Below, piece by piece: positions 52,639-61,032 of a stretch of 64,000 nucleotides of DNA. The notes below the pieces were generated by a model. That model searched no databases and was not told the origin of the DNA. It was given only the letters and a program-made list of their open reading frames with translations. The stretch lies in the NCBI RefSeq assembly GCF_002094855.1, contig NZ_ARYN01000010.1, positions 124,001 through 188,000 of the forward strand, written 5' to 3'. The position numbers were made by a program, and so were the translations under genes. Within the stretch, counting starts at the first letter, position 1. Each line of letters opens with the position of its first letter. Source of the stretch: Zunongwangia atlantica 22II14-10F7 (lineage in GTDB: Bacteria > Bacteroidota > Bacteroidia > Flavobacteriales > Flavobacteriaceae).

Positions 52639-52670
52639 AAATTTAATTCTTTTTGCAAAGAACTAAATTT
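52639..52670. promoter_or_regulatory. 14-bp inverted repeat, candidate ROK operator
   Basis: AAATTTAATTCTTT and AAAGAACTAAATTT are inverted copies with one mismatch and a 4-base spacer (TTGC). The repeat lies in the divergent gap between the ROK gene and the acyltransferase gene, where an autoregulatory operator would be expected. A further half site AAATTTAG lies near 52693. Confidence 0.5.
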
Positions 52671-52801
52671 CTGAAAAATAAAAGTATATAAAAAATTTAG
52701 TTTAGAAAAGACTTAATGTAAAATTTTAGTAAAGATTGTTCTTTTAATTAAATTTTGTAATTTTAAGGAAAGCAATAAAGCTTTATTTTATTTTAATACC
52801 T

Positions 52802-53920
52802 ATGCCTTCTCACTCTCGCTATTTATCTCTGGACATTCTTCGCGGAATGACGGTCGCCCTTATGATACTGGTTAATAATCCTGGAAGTTGGGCTACAATT
52901 TATGCACCTTTTAAACATGCGCCTTGGCATGGTTTTACGCTAACAGATCTTGTTTTTCCCACTTTTTTATTTGTTGTAGGAAATGCGATGAGCTTTAGCT
53001 TTAAAAAAATGAGTTTGTGGAGCACTTCTAAATTTTTTACGAAAACGTTTAAACGAGCAGCAATCATATTTTTAATAGGTTTAGCCATTTCTTATTATCC
53101 TTTTGTTAGGCGGATTGAAGGAAATTTTATACTGAAGAATATTCTGGATATCCGGATTATGGGAGTTTTGCAAAGAATCGCCATTTGTTATTTATTGGCA
53201 GCGATAGCCATTCGATTTTTGAATAAAAAATGGCTCGTTTTTTTATCGATTTTCATCTTACTTTTTTATTGGTTTTTATTGTTGTTTTTTGGCGGAAGCG
53301 ACCCTTATAGCCTTGAAGCAAATGCCGCTTTAAAATTCGATCAGTTACTATTTAACGAGGAAAATGTTTATCACGGTTATGGAATTCCGTTTGATCCTGA
53401 AGGTTTACTTAGCTGCCTTCCGGCAGTGGTAAACGTTATTTTTGGTTATCTGGCGGGTGTTTTTATTCAGCAGACTAAAAACAAGAAAAATCTGGTAATT
53501 CAATTATTTCTTTGTGGTTTGGCGATGATCGCTCTTGCTCTTGTTTGGGATTTATATTTACCTATTAATAAACCTATCTGGACGAGCACTTATGTAGTTT
53601 TAAGTACAGGCTGGGATTTAATTATCCTTAGTATTCTTATTGGTGTTTTAGAAATTGCCAGAATTAAATCCTGGTCACGATTTTTTGAACCTTTTGGTAA
53701 AAATCCACTTTTCATTTTTGTACTCTCCGGAGTTGTAGTACTAACAATGGGACTTATATTTATTGGCGATACCTCTTTAAAGAGCTGGATTTATCAAAAT
53801 TTATTTCTAAGCTGGTTATCTCCTTATAATGCATCATTTTTATATGCGTTATTATTTTTAGTGTTCATGTGGCTTATTGCCTATATTTTAGATAAAAAGA
53901 AAATTTATATCAAAGTTTAA
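52802..53920 (+). CDS. HGSNAT/DUF5009-like membrane acyltransferase
   Basis: The 372-residue protein has about ten membrane segments. The N-terminal RYLSLDILRGMTVALMILVN (about 6-25) and WHGFTLTDLVFPTFLFVVG motifs with a conserved His are typical of the heparan-alpha-glucosaminide N-acetyltransferase group (COG4299/DUF5009). The lysosomal enzyme transfers acetyl from acetyl-CoA across the membrane to terminal glucosamine. Beside NagB and GH3 genes a role in acetylating amino sugars is plausible. It starts the divergent operon, with the GH3 fusion gene 10 bases later. Confidence 0.85.
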   Translation: MPSHSRYLSLDILRGMTVALMILVNNPGSWATIYAPFKHAPWHGFTLTDLVFPTFLFVVGNAMSFSFKKMSLWSTSKFFTKTFKRAAIIFLIGLAISYYPFVRRIEGNFILKNILDIRIMGVLQRIAICYLLAAIAIRFLNKKWLVFLSIFILLFYWFLLLFFGGSDPYSLEANAALKFDQLLFNEENVYHGYGIPFDPEGLLSCLPAVVNVIFGYLAGVFIQQTKNKKNLVIQLFLCGLAMIALALVWDLYLPINKPIWTSTYVVLSTGWDLIILSILIGVLEIARIKSWSRFFEPFGKNPLFIFVLSGVVVLTMGLIFIGDTSLKSWIYQNLFLSWLSPYNASFLYALLFLVFMWLIAYILDKKKIYIKV

Positions 53921-53930
53921 ACCTAACCCA

Positions 53931-56879
53931 ATGCGATTATTTTCTCTTAAGAAATTATTTCTAACCACCATTGTTTGCTGCGGAATTCAATTCAGTTCTT
54001 ACGCACAACAGCAACCCGAATTTTTAGAATATACCAATAGTAAATGGGTAGATTCTGTAATGCAGAAGTTATCTCCCAATGAAAGGATAGCCCAACTTAT
54101 TATGGTAGCGGCTTATTCTAATCGAGATTCGAAACATAAAGAAGAAATTTTAAAGTTGATCAAAGAGCAAAAGATTGGCGGACTCATTTTCTTTCAGGGA
54201 ACTGCGAAAAAACAGGTGCAGTTAATGAACGATTATCAGTTAGTTTCTGAAGTTCCACTTCTTGGAGCAATTGATGCCGAGTGGGGCTTGGGAATGCGTT
54301 TGGATAATACGATTAGTTTCCCTTATCAAATGGCTCTAGGTGCGATTCAGGATGACACTTTATTATATAAAATGGGAGAAGAAGTAGCGCGCCAAATAAA
54401 ACGAACCGGCCTGCACATGAATTTTGCTCCTGTGGTAGATGTAAACAACAATCCCAATAACCCGGTGATCAATTACCGAAGCTTTGGAGAGGATAAAGAA
54501 AAAGTAGCAGAAAAGGGAATCGCTTATATGAAAGGGATGCAGGATCAAAAGATCTTAACCTCCGCCAAACATTTTCCCGGGCATGGCGATACCGATACCG
54601 ATTCGCATAAAGCTTTACCACAAATAAACCATCCGTTTTCAAGATTGGATAGTTTAGAGATGTATCCTTTTAAGAAATTGATCGATGCTGGGATTGGTGG
54701 TGTGATGGTGGCGCATTTAAATATTCCGGCGCTGGATAGTAGCGGTGTACCTTCAACTTTATCTAAAAAGATCATTAGCGGAATCTTAAAAGAGAAGCTT
54801 GGTTTTAAAGGTTTGATCGTAACCGATGCCATGAACATGAAAGGCGTAACTACCGGAAATGAACCAGGCGTTGTGGATAAAAAAGCGATTATTGCCGGAA
54901 ACGATCTACTAGAGTTTACAGAAGATGTTCCAAAAGCTATTGCTGAAGTTAGAAAAGCGATAAATCAGGGTGTGATCTCTCAAAAAGATATCGATGAAAA
55001 ATGCCGAAAAGTGCTGGCGGTAAAACAATGGGTAGGTTTACATAAATATGAGGCGCTTAAAACAGCGAATATCGATAAAGAATTGAATAATTCTTACGCG
55101 AAATATATTCAGCAGAAATTGGTTGAAAAATCGCTTACGGTTTTAAAAAATGAGCAGGAAATGATTCCGCTTCGAAGATTGGATACCTTAAAAATTGCGA
55201 GTATTTCAATCGGGGCCGAAAAGAAAACCACTTTTCAGGAAAATTTAGGCTGGTATACTAAGATCGATCATTTTCAGCTTAAAAATGAAGCCAGTGCGAG
55301 TCAGATTTCCGCAGTAAAAGAAAAATTAAAGAATTATAACGTAGTGATTGCCGGTTTACACGATCACAGTAAATATCCTAGAAACAGCATTCAGTATTCA
55401 AATGCGGTTTTAAAATTTATTGCTGAAATTGCACAAAATGAGCATACTATTTTTAGCATTTTTAAAAATCCGTATACGCTGAATAAAATCGACAATATTG
55501 AAGAAGCTTCAGTAGTAATTGAAGCTTATCAGGATTCTGAATTATCGCAACAAAAGGCAGCGCAACTCATTTTTGGCGGATTTAAAGCTGATGGTAAACT
55601 TCCGGTAAGCGTTGGCGATAAATTTAAAGCTGGCGATGGCGTAGAAACATCAGAAAAGATTCGGTTTTCATACACCGCACCAGAAGATGCAGGGATGAAT
55701 GCCGATTTTCTACAAAATGGGATCGATTCTTTAATGCAGCAGGCCATGGATCTTAAAGCGATTCCTGGCGGAGTGGTTTTGATCGCAAAAGACGAAAAGA
55801 TCGTTTTTCAAAAAGCCTATGGTTTGCACAAATACAGCGATACGGTAAAAACTCAGGCTTCAGATCTATTCGACCTGGCATCGGTAACTAAAATTTCTTC
55901 AGCTTTACCTGCCTTAATGAAATTGCACGACGAAGGTAAATTCAGTTTAGAAGATGGGATCGACGATTATTTGCCCTACTTCAAAAATTCTAATAAAGCT
56001 GATGTTCCTTTTCGACAAATTTTTGCACATCAGGCACGTTTTAAACCCTGGATTGCTTTTTGGCAAAATACCTTAAGAAAAAACGGAAGTTATAAATGGA
56101 ATACCTTTAAAAAGGATTCTTCGGCCAGGTTTCCTATAAAAATAAGTAACGATATGTGGCTGCATCGCAATTACAAAAAGAAGATTTATAAAGCGATAAA
56201 AAAGTCTCCGTTAGAAGAAAAAGCTGAATATAAATATTCGGGGCTTGCTTTTTATTTGCTTCCGCAGATCGTAGAGAATTTGAGTAATGAGGATTACAGA
56301 ACCTATTTAAATGAAAATTTCTACTCAAAATTAGGTGCGACAACTTTAGGATATCGCCCAACAGAAGAATTCGACATTTCCAGAATTGTTCCTACTGAAA
56401 GTGATTTTAATTTTAGACACGAACCAATTCACGGCAGTGTTCACGATGAAGGAGCCATTATGATGGACGGCGTTTCAGCTAATGCAGGATTGTTTTCTAA
56501 CGCAAACGACCTGGCTAAGCTAATGCAAATGTATTTGAATATGGGTGAATACGGGGGAGAGCGATACATTGAAGAAACTACCTTTAAGGAATGGACCAAA
56601 ACACAATTTCCAGAAAATAATAATCGTCGCGCAATAGCTTTCGATAAGCCAAATTTAAAATATACCGGCCCGGGAAATAATACCGCCAAAGATGCCAGTG
56701 CAGCTAGTTTTGGACATACCGGTTTTACCGGAACAATGGTTTGGATGGATCCGGCCAAAGAGCTGCTTTTTGTGTTCTTGTCGAACAGGGTATTGCCAAC
56801 CAGAGATAATCAAAGACTTTATAGTTTAAATACGCGAACGCAAATTCAGCAGGTTTTATATGATTCTATTGATAATTAG
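53931..56879 (+). CDS. GH3 beta-N-acetylglucosaminidase (NagZ) fused to an AmiE-like serine hydrolase
   Basis: The 982-residue protein has a signal peptide (to about residue 26). Its GH3 domain (about 35-370) has the NagZ loop KHFPGHGDTDTDSH, with the Asp224-His226 acid/base dyad, and nucleophile Asp299 in VTDAMNM. A GH3 C-terminal sandwich (about 395-570) follows. Last is a beta-lactamase-fold serine hydrolase (about 590-980) with SxxK at Ser651-Lys654 (ASVTK), a YS motif near YKYSGLAF and HTGFTGT near the end. In B. subtilis NagZ and the amidase AmiE are separate genes. Here they are one chain, so GlcNAc removal and lactyl-peptide cleavage could be coupled. Confidence 0.9.
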   Translation: MRLFSLKKLFLTTIVCCGIQFSSYAQQQPEFLEYTNSKWVDSVMQKLSPNERIAQLIMVAAYSNRDSKHKEEILKLIKEQKIGGLIFFQGTAKKQVQLMNDYQLVSEVPLLGAIDAEWGLGMRLDNTISFPYQMALGAIQDDTLLYKMGEEVARQIKRTGLHMNFAPVVDVNNNPNNPVINYRSFGEDKEKVAEKGIAYMKGMQDQKILTSAKHFPGHGDTDTDSHKALPQINHPFSRLDSLEMYPFKKLIDAGIGGVMVAHLNIPALDSSGVPSTLSKKIISGILKEKLGFKGLIVTDAMNMKGVTTGNEPGVVDKKAIIAGNDLLEFTEDVPKAIAEVRKAINQGVISQKDIDEKCRKVLAVKQWVGLHKYEALKTANIDKELNNSYAKYIQQKLVEKSLTVLKNEQEMIPLRRLDTLKIASISIGAEKKTTFQENLGWYTKIDHFQLKNEASASQISAVKEKLKNYNVVIAGLHDHSKYPRNSIQYSNAVLKFIAEIAQNEHTIFSIFKNPYTLNKIDNIEEASVVIEAYQDSELSQQKAAQLIFGGFKADGKLPVSVGDKFKAGDGVETSEKIRFSYTAPEDAGMNADFLQNGIDSLMQQAMDLKAIPGGVVLIAKDEKIVFQKAYGLHKYSDTVKTQASDLFDLASVTKISSALPALMKLHDEGKFSLEDGIDDYLPYFKNSNKADVPFRQIFAHQARFKPWIAFWQNTLRKNGSYKWNTFKKDSSARFPIKISNDMWLHRNYKKKIYKAIKKSPLEEKAEYKYSGLAFYLLPQIVENLSNEDYRTYLNENFYSKLGATTLGYRPTEEFDISRIVPTESDFNFRHEPIHGSVHDEGAIMMDGVSANAGLFSNANDLAKLMQMYLNMGEYGGERYIEETTFKEWTKTQFPENNNRRAIAFDKPNLKYTGPGNNTAKDASAASFGHTGFTGTMVWMDPAKELLFVFLSNRVLPTRDNQRLYSLNTRTQIQQVLYDSIDN

Positions 56880-56989
56880 GATAGAATTTTTAGGGTATTT
56901 GTTCATTTCCAAGTAGTATTTGGCAATTTTAAGCCTAAATTTTTAGGGAAAGTTATTTGTAAATGATTACTCTTTTCTATTCAAAACTA

Positions 56990-56997
56990 TATATTTG
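56990..56997 (+). promoter_or_regulatory. -7 promoter element for the outer-membrane barrel gene
   Basis: TATATTTG fits TAnnTTTG, 23 bases before the ATG at 57021. Confidence 0.45.
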
Positions 56998-57020
56998 CCA
57001 TGCTAAGCTAACTACACCGA

Positions 57021-59453
57021 ATGAAACATTTACAACTACTGCCTCTTTTAGCGATTGGTTTATTTATCTCTAACCGTGCATTTTCTCAAAGTGAGCTTGC
57101 AGGAGAGATTATAGATGAAAACAGCGATCCGGTTAGTTTTGCAAATGTAATTTTACTTAATGCAAAAGACTCTGTTTCTGTAGTAAAAGGAGTTATTTCT
57201 GAAGACGATGGGAGTTTTCATTTTGAAGATTTAGAGCGCGATGCTTATGTATTAAAAATTAGTTTTTTAGGTTTTTCAGATTATTTAAAACGAGTAGAAG
57301 TTGAAGATAATACCAATCTTGGTACAATCGTTTTAAAAGAATCCAGTAATAATTTAGACGAAGTAACCGTAAGAGCAAGAAAACCTAAGATTGAGCGAAA
57401 AATAGACCGAATTTCTTTTAATGTCGAAAACTCGGTAATTTCAAGTTTAAACACTTTTGAGATCTTAAAGCGAACTCCAGGCGTAATTGTTAGTCAGGGC
57501 GAATTATTAGTTAAAAATCGTCCTGCAACAGTTTATATTAACGATCGAAAAGTTTATTTATCTACGGCCGAGTTAGAGCAGTTACTATCTGGTTTAAGTG
57601 GTGAAAATGTAAAATCTGTAGAGGTGATTACAACTCCGCCTGCAAGATATGAAGCTGAAGGTAGTGGTGCGATCTTAAATATCGTAATGTCTAAAAATCC
57701 GTCGATAGGATATAAAGGAAGTGTAAATGCCTCGAATACGATCGCAGTTTTACCAAAATATAGTTTGGGAACCAGCCAGTATTATAAAACCAATAACGTA
57801 AATGCTTTTGCGAGTTATAATTTTAATGCCAACAATATTTATAAGAACGACGAAAGTAATGTGACTTATTTTGAGCAGGATGGCTCAGAAAATTCTACAT
57901 GGCTTGGTGATTTTGAACGTGATACTAAAAATTATGCACATAGTTTAAACACGATCCTGGATTTTACGCTTTCAGAAAAAAGTAGTTTAAGCCTTAGCGC
58001 TAACTTGAATTTCACTCCAAAAAATGACTCAGATCTTCGCGGAAGAACAGATATTTATAATCCTTCAGAAGCTTTAGTATCATTTTTTACTACCGATAGT
58101 CGTTTGGAAAATGAAGGCAAGAATATGCTTTTTAATGCCAATTACGCTACAAGTTTAGGCGAAAGCGGAACTACTTTATCGGCACAAGCCAATTACATTC
58201 GATTTGATGAAAATCAGGATCAGGATCTAAATACTTCTTATTTTAATGGCGATGGTGGTGAAATTAGAAATAGTGCCATTTTAACTCATGGTTCTCAAAA
58301 CTCAGATATTTATACCGGGCAGGTAGACATTACCACAAATATGGGAAGTATGCCATTAGAAACCGGAATCAAATATTCTGGAATTACTTCTAATAGTGGT
58401 CTTGATTTTTATGATGGTTTATTAGATCAGGTAGATGATCTTTCAGATGCTTTAGATTACGACGAGAATATCTATGCAGCCTATTTTAGTACGTCTAAAG
58501 ATTGGGAGAAATGGAGTTTAAAAGCTGGTTTACGAGGAGAGTATACTGATATTACCGGGATTTCTACTCAAAGCGGACTAGTAAACGATCAGGATTATTT
58601 TCAGTTATTCCCAACTTTTTATGCAATGCGAAGTGTTGGCGAAGAGAATTCAATCAGTTTAGAATATAGCAGAAGGATCGAGCGACCAAGATTTCAGAGT
58701 TTAAATCCGTTTCAATATTACATTAACGAGAATAATGTAAAAGAAGGAAATCCTTCTTTAGTGCCGGGTATCGCGAATAAGATATCTTTAAATTATTCGC
58801 ATAAAGGCGTATTGTTTTTTGATTTGTATTGGGACAGGGTAGATAATTCGCCTTCGGTTTTAGCATTTCAGGATAACCAAAATCAGATCTTAAGAACGCT
58901 AAACGACAATTTAGATTACACTCAGCAATTCAGTTTAGATATTACTTATGCTAATTTTGTGACCGATTGGTATTACTTGTATGCGTACGCATCTGGATTC
59001 TATATGGAAAACCAGATTTATGCCAGAGAAAGTGCTCCAGAAACTTACAAAATCGATACGTTTAGCACTTTTGTTAACGTAGGAAACTACTTTTATTTTG
59101 GCAGCGACGGGACATTTAGTGGGAATGTAAACACCTATTTTTTACCCAATATTTTAGCCGGAAGCTATAAATATCAAGATCCACAATTTGGATTGGATTT
59201 GGGATTACGTAAAACTTTTATGAACAATAAGATTTCGGTTTCTATAAATGCTGAAGATCTTTTTAGAACTATGAATATCCCGCTGCAAAGTCAGTATTTG
59301 AATCAGGATAACGGATTTTATGCAATTTCTGAAACGCGAAGAATCACTTTTGGTATACGATACAATTTTGGGAATTTCAGGTTAAACGATAATAGCCGAG
59401 CGATTAATGCCGATGAAGAAACCAGGCTTCAGGAAAGAAATGTCTTAGATTAA
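57021..59453 (+). CDS. Outer-membrane beta-barrel (TonB-receptor-like) protein
   Basis: The 810-residue protein has a signal peptide (to about FSQS, residue 23) and a CarboxypepD_reg-like domain (about 25-115). A TonB-plug-like segment with SLNTFEILKRTPGVIVSQG and YINDRKVYLS follows (about 140-235), then a long barrel. This fits the OMP_b-brl_3 family, which lacks a SusD partner. The substrate is unknown. It lies just after the GH3 gene but has its own promoter-like element, so membership in the peptidoglycan locus is uncertain. Confidence 0.85.
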   Translation: MKHLQLLPLLAIGLFISNRAFSQSELAGEIIDENSDPVSFANVILLNAKDSVSVVKGVISEDDGSFHFEDLERDAYVLKISFLGFSDYLKRVEVEDNTNLGTIVLKESSNNLDEVTVRARKPKIERKIDRISFNVENSVISSLNTFEILKRTPGVIVSQGELLVKNRPATVYINDRKVYLSTAELEQLLSGLSGENVKSVEVITTPPARYEAEGSGAILNIVMSKNPSIGYKGSVNASNTIAVLPKYSLGTSQYYKTNNVNAFASYNFNANNIYKNDESNVTYFEQDGSENSTWLGDFERDTKNYAHSLNTILDFTLSEKSSLSLSANLNFTPKNDSDLRGRTDIYNPSEALVSFFTTDSRLENEGKNMLFNANYATSLGESGTTLSAQANYIRFDENQDQDLNTSYFNGDGGEIRNSAILTHGSQNSDIYTGQVDITTNMGSMPLETGIKYSGITSNSGLDFYDGLLDQVDDLSDALDYDENIYAAYFSTSKDWEKWSLKAGLRGEYTDITGISTQSGLVNDQDYFQLFPTFYAMRSVGEENSISLEYSRRIERPRFQSLNPFQYYINENNVKEGNPSLVPGIANKISLNYSHKGVLFFDLYWDRVDNSPSVLAFQDNQNQILRTLNDNLDYTQQFSLDITYANFVTDWYYLYAYASGFYMENQIYARESAPETYKIDTFSTFVNVGNYFYFGSDGTFSGNVNTYFLPNILAGSYKYQDPQFGLDLGLRKTFMNNKISVSINAEDLFRTMNIPLQSQYLNQDNGFYAISETRRITFGIRYNFGNFRLNDNSRAINADEETRLQERNVLD

Positions 59454-59606
59454 TTGAATGTCCGCAATAAATCATAATGAGGTGTGGTCACCCTGAACTT
59501 GATTCAGGGTCTCATCACAATAGCTTGTTTTTCAATACAGTATTAGATTCCGGATCAAGTCCGGAATGACGAAAACAACAAATTATTACAAATTACAGAT
59601 AATCAA
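59452..59606 (-). repeat. 155-bp dispersed repeat, copy B (inverted)
   Basis: This is the reverse complement of the unit at 22644-22798, with the same length, both hairpins and about 13 mismatches. It begins at the last bases of the stop codon of the barrel gene. The remaining gap to dusB (59607-59817) holds a weak open frame on the minus strand that may be a gene remnant. Confidence 0.85.
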
Positions 59607-59817
59607 TAGATTAATTTTTCCATATAAAGATCAAAAGAATATAGGCTGAAATTATCGAATTTTGACCTCTGTTTTTTGCTGAAGTAATCGTAGCGCAATT
59701 TGTTTTTCTAATTCTATTTTTTGTAATTTTTCATCATTTGAAGTCCATTCAGAAAGAACTCTAAGCACTTGAAAAAAGGTAGTTTACCTGAATTTTAATT
59801 TCTTCAATCTTATTTAT

Positions 59818-59825
59818 TAATTTTG
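59818..59825 (+). promoter_or_regulatory. -7 promoter element for dusB
   Basis: TAATTTTG fits TAnnTTTG, 23 bases before the GTG start. Confidence 0.4.
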
Positions 59826-59848
59826 CACTTTCTAAAAAACAAAAGAAC

Positions 59849-60841
59849 GTGGCAAAAATAGGAGATATAGATGTAGGAGAGTTTCCATTGCTTTTAGCAC
59901 CAATGGAAGATGTGAGTGATCCACCATTTAGAGCTTTGTGTAAAGAACAGGGCGCCGATGTGGTGTATACCGAGTTTATCTCTTCTGAAGGTTTGATTAG
60001 AGATGCGGCAAAAAGTGTGATGAAACTGGATATTTACGAAAAAGAACGTCCGGTAGGTATTCAGATCTTTGGTGCAAATCTAGAATCGATGCTCGAATCT
60101 GTTGAAATTGTAGAAAAATCTGGCCCAGATATTATTGATATTAACTTTGGTTGCCCGGTTAAAAAAGTAGTTTCTAAAGGTGCCGGTGCCGGTATTTTGA
60201 AAGATATCGATTTAATGGTTTCCTTAACCGAAGCCATGGTAAAACACACTAAACTTCCCATTACCGTTAAAACCCGTTTAGGTTGGGATCACGATTCCAT
60301 AAAAATTCTTGAGGTTGCCGAGCGTTTACAGGACGTTGGTTGCAAAGCGATTTCTATCCACGGAAGAACCAGAGCCCAGATGTATAAAGGCGAAGCCGAT
60401 TGGAGGCCGATTGCTGAAGTAAAGGATAATCCCCGAATGCATATTCCTGTTTTTGGAAATGGAGATGTAGACACTCCTGAAAGAGCCGTAGAAATGCGTG
60501 ATGAATACGGTTTAGACGGTGCCATGATTGGCCGTGCAAGTATCGGGAATCCATGGTTTTTTAGAGAAGTAAAGCATTATTTTAAAACAGGCGAACATTT
60601 AGCGCCACCAACTCTGCAGGAACGTGTTGAAGCTGCGAGAAGACATTTACAAATGTCGATCGATTGGAAAGGTGAGAAGCTGGGTGTTTTTGAAACCCGA
60701 AGACATTATACCAATTATTTTAAAGGTATTCCGCATTTTAAAGAATATCGCATGAAAATGGTCACAAGCGACGATGCTGCTGATGTTTTTAAAGCTTTTG
60801 ATGAGGTAGAAAGAGATTTCGCTGGCTACGAGTTTGTCTAA
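59849..60841 (+). CDS. dusB: tRNA-dihydrouridine synthase (DusB type)
   Basis: This 330-residue FMN enzyme reduces uridines in tRNA D-loops. The N-terminal LLLAPMEDVSDPPFRALCK (about 14-32) binds flavin, and the catalytic Cys is in INFGCPVKKV. The SIHGRTRAQMYKGEADW and AMIGRASIGNPWFF segments are family hallmarks. The start is GTG at 59849; no ATG fits better. The gene appears alone and convergent with the LolC/E-like gene, with a dispersed repeat in between. Confidence 0.95.
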   Translation: MAKIGDIDVGEFPLLLAPMEDVSDPPFRALCKEQGADVVYTEFISSEGLIRDAAKSVMKLDIYEKERPVGIQIFGANLESMLESVEIVEKSGPDIIDINFGCPVKKVVSKGAGAGILKDIDLMVSLTEAMVKHTKLPITVKTRLGWDHDSIKILEVAERLQDVGCKAISIHGRTRAQMYKGEADWRPIAEVKDNPRMHIPVFGNGDVDTPERAVEMRDEYGLDGAMIGRASIGNPWFFREVKHYFKTGEHLAPPTLQERVEAARRHLQMSIDWKGEKLGVFETRRHYTNYFKGIPHFKEYRMKMVTSDDAADVFKAFDEVERDFAGYEFV

Positions 60842-60856
60842 TTAGTATTGAGAAAT

Positions 60857-60975
60857 TAGATCGCTTACGCATTTAGATGTGAGAGTTTAGAATATAGAGC
60901 ATAGAAAATAGACTTAAAAATCAAGAGTCAAGATTACATAATGTAGAAGCTAATTTTTTGCTGAAAGCTGATCGC
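60857..60975 (-). repeat. TA-rich dispersed repeat, uninterrupted copy
   Basis: Read on the minus strand this runs GATCAGCTTTC, then AATCTTGACTCTTGATTTTTA, then TCTATTTTC, then TAAGCGATCTA. The same blocks in the same order occur at 47983-48265, but split there by a 110-bp GTCATTTCGA-type element. Confidence 0.7.
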
Positions 60976-61032
60976 CTATACCTAACAGCTTCCAAAAACT
61001 GCCTACTGAGACTGCTTACTGAATCACTGAAA

